In this document: positions 60,892 through 64,000 of the stretch, piece after piece
Layout: every line of letters begins with the position of its first letter
Numbering within the stretch: position 1 is the stretch's first letter
Source of the DNA: Cherax quadricarinatus
Taxonomy: Eukaryota; Arthropoda; Malacostraca; Decapoda; Parastacidae
DNA: 64,000 bases
Reading direction: 5' to 3'
NCBI RefSeq assembly: GCF_038502225.1
Contig: NC_091374.1
Coordinates: 10,008,701 to 10,072,700 of the forward strand
The notes under the pieces: generated by a model
Told to the model about the DNA's origin: nothing
Databases searched by the model: none
What the model saw: only the letters and a program-made list of their open reading frames with translations
Program-made: the position numbers and the translations under genes

Positions 60892-60892
60892 C
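60816..60892. repeat. (TA)n microsatellite
   Basis: About 75 bp of TA repeats with two CTA breaks, ending in acatacgcacacatacatac. Confidence 0.9.
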
Positions 60893-61194
60893 ATACGCAC
60901 ACATACATACATGGAATGCCGCTAATTTATTTTTTTTAGTTTTACCTAATCACACAGTTGAAGTTGTCACCCCCCTCCCCCTCAGTACTCTCCTTGGGAA
61001 GCTATTCATTTATCTTAGCGCCTCTCACTTGAAATATTTCTGAAACTCTTCTTTTGTAACAGATCTAGCGCGTCCTGAGATTCTACTCGAATCTCTCCTC
61101 CACGCCAATAAAGCACCACCCCTTAGAGTGCCATTTTTATTTTTGGGAAGAGAGAAGTCTGAGGGGAGCTAGATCTGAGGAGTAGGGAGGGTGT

Positions 61195-61530
61195 GGTCTC
61201 GAGTCAGCAAGCGGAGGACAAATTTCGCAGTCAATCACCTCGTGTTCAACTTAACAGTCAAAAGCTTTGACAAGATCCATAAGGAATTCCCACAGCACTT
61301 GCAATGTCCTGGATACTCTGACGACCATCTCGATAATAGCCTTAATCACTTTTTCAGTGTTGACCAGAGCGTTCATCATCCTCGACTGAAAACTGACCTG
61401 TCCTGCTTTCACTAGAGAAAATCATTCAAAACACTGAGTCTGACTCACTGCTCCATCGCCTAAGGTTTGCTAAAGCATTCTGCGTGTTTCACGAGCCACT
61501 GTTCCGAGCTTTTAAACAGAATTTCACTGG
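61195..61530 (-). pseudogene. Mariner-like transposase N-terminus, broken
   Basis: On minus, successive frames give RRMLQQTLGDGAVSQTQCFE, then WFSLVKAGQ, then VNTEKVIKAII, DIASAVGIPYGSC and LTAKFVLRLLTRDH. This is the order of the helix-turn-helix DNA-binding half of mariner transposases (A-Y-G-x-x-x-x-x-R-x-x-x-FEW ... G-x-S-x-x-x-I ... KFVPRLL). At least three frameshifts or stops. The DDE/D catalytic half is absent. Confidence 0.75.
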
Positions 61531-61960
61531 TTCTTTCTTTTAAAAATTCCAATGTTACAGAAAACAATCCCCAAAACGCACTGACAACACAAAATAAAAA
61601 AAAAAAGCCCATATAACCAAGACGTAATGACCAACCACCCTGAAACTATCCACGCTACTTCACAAGAGGAGTGTATTGCGCAGAGTAATTACATACTCAA
61701 TATTACGAAAAAAAAGAGAAATTGTGAGATTTTAAATAAGAGTGGGATGTTAGAAGTGAGTAAGTAGTGTTTATGAACCTGGGGAAGAGAAGATAGCAGA
61801 AGAGAGGTTTTGGGAGATGATGATGAGGTTGTGGTAGGCAAGTTTTGATTGGCAGGGGTAAATGATAATGTGGGGACTAACTGAACTATGTATAGAAAAG
61901 GAGTCTTGATAGTAAGTAACACAAACTTTAAGAAAGAGAGAATAAGTACATGAAATAAGA
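61531..61960. other. AT-rich noncoding sequence
   Basis: Nothing recognised. Confidence 0.4.
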
Positions 61961-61964
61961 TGTA

Positions 61965-62105
61965 GGGAGTGCCATACAGGTAAAACTTGAGAATTTGGCT
62001 TAAATAACAACGCTCTTCTTACCATATAAAGCAAGCGAAAATTTGTGTAGGCAATAATTTCGCAAAAAACATTCTGAACCTAACGACAAAAAATATATTT
62101 CATTG
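61965..62105. mobile_element. MITE left-end fragment
   Basis: 'caggtaaaacttgagaattt' followed by a gcaacgctcttctt-like stretch and 'gcgaaaatttgtgtaggcaa' matches the left half of the 33653-33990 MITE; the right half is missing. Confidence 0.7.
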
Positions 62106-62621
62106 TGTTTGTTTATTATTAAATTATTGTAATCTAAAATATATGGATGGAGTCGACATTGCAATGATTCGTTAAGTATTTGGCTAATGTATACCGCGTT
62201 CATGGCAGGATAAGTAATAAACACTTTGAAAAATAAAAGGAGGGGGAGGGGGAGGGATTTCTGGATATTCACTTTGACAGCAAACTTAAATCGAAGAAAC
62301 ACGTACAGCACACAATCAATCACGTAAGTGAAGCTGCCCCCACAATAAACTAGCTCCACGGGGTAAAATTATCTCGCTAAAGATGACCAACCATTGGACC
62401 TATACAAGAGAAGATAGATTAATGTTTGTCCATCTTCTTACGTCCAGCTGTTTGGCTCACCTAACGAATACACAGCTCGATACCCTACGAACGATGTACA
62501 CCAAACAGATATCACCTATACAACTGATATCACACCAATGGAAGACTACAACCTGACCTATCCAGGGGGATCCAGAGGGATGACTAACGTAACTGACCCA
62601 CCTTTGGGAAGTTAGTATTAC
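62106..62621. other. Intron downstream of exon 62622-64000
   Basis: No recognised feature apart from the donor at 62620-62621. Confidence 0.4.
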
Positions 62622-64000
62622 CTTCTCCTAGACTTCTTGTTCTTCCTGAAGGTTACGAAGCAGGGGCAGCAGTACAGTGTGGAGCGACGTCGCTCACTTG
62701 CGCTCTCATCGTCAGAGATATAGGCAACCGTTGGTGAAGTCTTCTCTGACGTTGAGGGATCCGCTGTAGATTTGGCCGATGGCGTAGTGCCTGACTGTGA
62801 CGATGTGTCTGATGATCCTGATGCGGAAGACGATGTGGCGGAAGGAATGGTGTTGGCAGAGGAACGAGGAGTTTCCCTTGGAGATATATCTCTGGTGGGA
62901 GTCTCCCTCGACCTGAGGTAGCTCGTCGATGAGGACGACTTCTCACTACTTGTTACTTTGTGGTAAGAGGGAGAACGACTTGGCCTGGAGTCTCCACTAC
63001 CTGCTGACTGAGACCTCTCATACTGACAAAGATCCTCCCTCCTCTCCCCTTTCCTTTCCAGCAACTGCTGCACACCACCACTGCCTCCATCCTCATTCTG
63101 TGTAGGCAAATTGTCACCTCTAACCAGCTCGCTTACCTTCTCGCACGATTTGCTCTGACTTTCAGTCTTTCTCACCGCATCCTTCCTGACGGCTGTACCA
63201 TTGCCCTTTTCTTCCCTAGGTGTATCTAAAACGACATCTTCTATCTTGTCTTGGGATTTATTCGCCTTTCTATCTTTCCTGTTATCGTGTTTTACCTTTG
63301 CTTTTCTCTTCCTCCGTTTGCGTCTGTGAAGATTCTTCCTAGGTCTTCCCCCACCAAAGATGCTCTCTCTTGCTTCTCTCCTAAGTCGCCTCTCTCTTCT
63401 CTCCCGCAGGATACATAGTAGCCTCTCGTGCACCTTCTTCCTCACAGTTAGATACTCGATGCCGTACAACACTGATATAGAATCCCACTGCCTCACCGCA
63501 CTGATATGTTTACACACACTGGGAATAGTCAGGGATTGCACCGAGCCTTGGTCCAGTCCCCGTACATTAAGCAGGGGGAATGGACAATTTTTCGTTTTTT
63601 GGGCATTCGTTTTACTTATTTTAGAAGGTGTGGCGACAATATTGAAAGACTTTGGACTAGAAGATGCATGTGTGCACGTCCGGGTATCACCTCCATTTCC
63701 CTCTGCGGGATTAAGAGGGTTATGGAAGGGTCTCACTCCAACAGTAGGGCACGTTCCAACACACACTTGTTCGGAACGGCTGATATGTGATTGATATCTC
63801 TGACCTTCAGGGGCCTCTTGCACTAGCTGAATACGCGACTTCGTTATACATACGTTACTTTCACAATGCAAAGAACATTTTTCAGATTTTAATGTTCCAT
63901 CAATTGTTTGTATTTCTGATGAAGGCGTGGCTTCACAAAGGGAGCTATTTACCGTGAAGAGGTCCATTGTATCCACTGTAGCCCTCGTAGTTTCTCTCTC
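62622..64000 (-). CDS. Basic, Ser-rich N-terminal exon, open at window edge
   Basis: An open frame runs from the window end through 459 codons and ends in phase 2 at AAG|GTAATA (GT at 62620-62621). The donor itself creates a TAA if unspliced, so this could alternatively be the terminal exon of another gene. There is no in-frame stop up to base 64000, so the start lies outside. Around 63265-63410 is a dense Arg/Lys segment (RERRERRLRREAR, then RRKRRKRKAK), a likely nuclear localisation signal. The last third is Ser/Thr/Pro-rich with TSYLRSRETPTRDISPRETP, ending in a Cys-Pro-Cys and basic tail. Phase, strand and basic/Ser content fit a distal first exon of the CLK gene joined to 56663. I recognise no folded domain. 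Confidence 0.6.

Overview
This window looks like an intron-rich, repeat-dense arthropod genome, most likely a decapod crustacean (crayfish, lobster or shrimp). The reasons are the very long dinucleotide arrays, the many minisatellites, Penelope-like and R2-like retroelements, and several dispersed repeats that I associate with decapod genomes from memory (unchecked). Most long open frames here are translations of tandem repeats, not genes.

The one host gene I can support is on the minus strand: a LAMMER/Cdc2-like dual-specificity kinase (CLK family; Drosophila Doa is the named relative). Two shared exons, 13793-13871 and 13131-13197, join in frame across a split Tyr codon and encode the CLK signature SVEDDEEGHLIYRNGDVLQD followed by the glycine-rich loop LGEGTFGKVVK. 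The rest of the kinase domain is not in this window; it must lie beyond base 1 or in exons I could not find. Upstream, over about 50 kb, is a set of candidate N-terminal exons. A 178-nt Arg/Ser-rich exon (56486-56663) ends in phase 0 and enters in phase 2. Three candidates leave in phase 2 and can feed it: 62622-64000 (partial), 57319-57413 and 56811-56842. Two more have their own ATG and leave in phase 0, so they could splice directly to the shared exon: a 757-codon exon (16454-18724) and a 31-codon exon (40070-40162). This looks like one kinase core served by several alternative promoters and N-termini. The shared exons are firmly supported; how the N-terminal exons connect is inferred from phase, splice sites and strand.

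Layout. 1-13 kb: decayed non-LTR retrotransposon pieces, SINE-like pieces, a 33-bp minisatellite, then a (GA)n array. 13-19 kb: CLK core exons and the 757-codon exon. 19-23.2 kb: (TA)n arrays, hairpin, tandem arrays. 23.3-24.7 kb: broken Penelope-like element with YVDD reverse transcriptase and GIY-YIG nuclease. 25-30 kb: intronic sequence, microsatellites, a 37-bp palindrome. 30.5-33.1 kb: 41/43-bp minisatellite. 33.6-34.1 kb: MITE. 35-50 kb: non-LTR fragments, hairpins, one short CLK exon. 50.8-53.3 kb: two minisatellites. 54-57.5 kb: GC-rich 5' region of the CLK gene. 57.9-62.1 kb: a transposon cluster (RT fragment, MITEs with a nested SINE, R2-like endonuclease ORF, mariner remnant). 62.6-64 kb: basic, Ser-rich coding exon open at the window edge.
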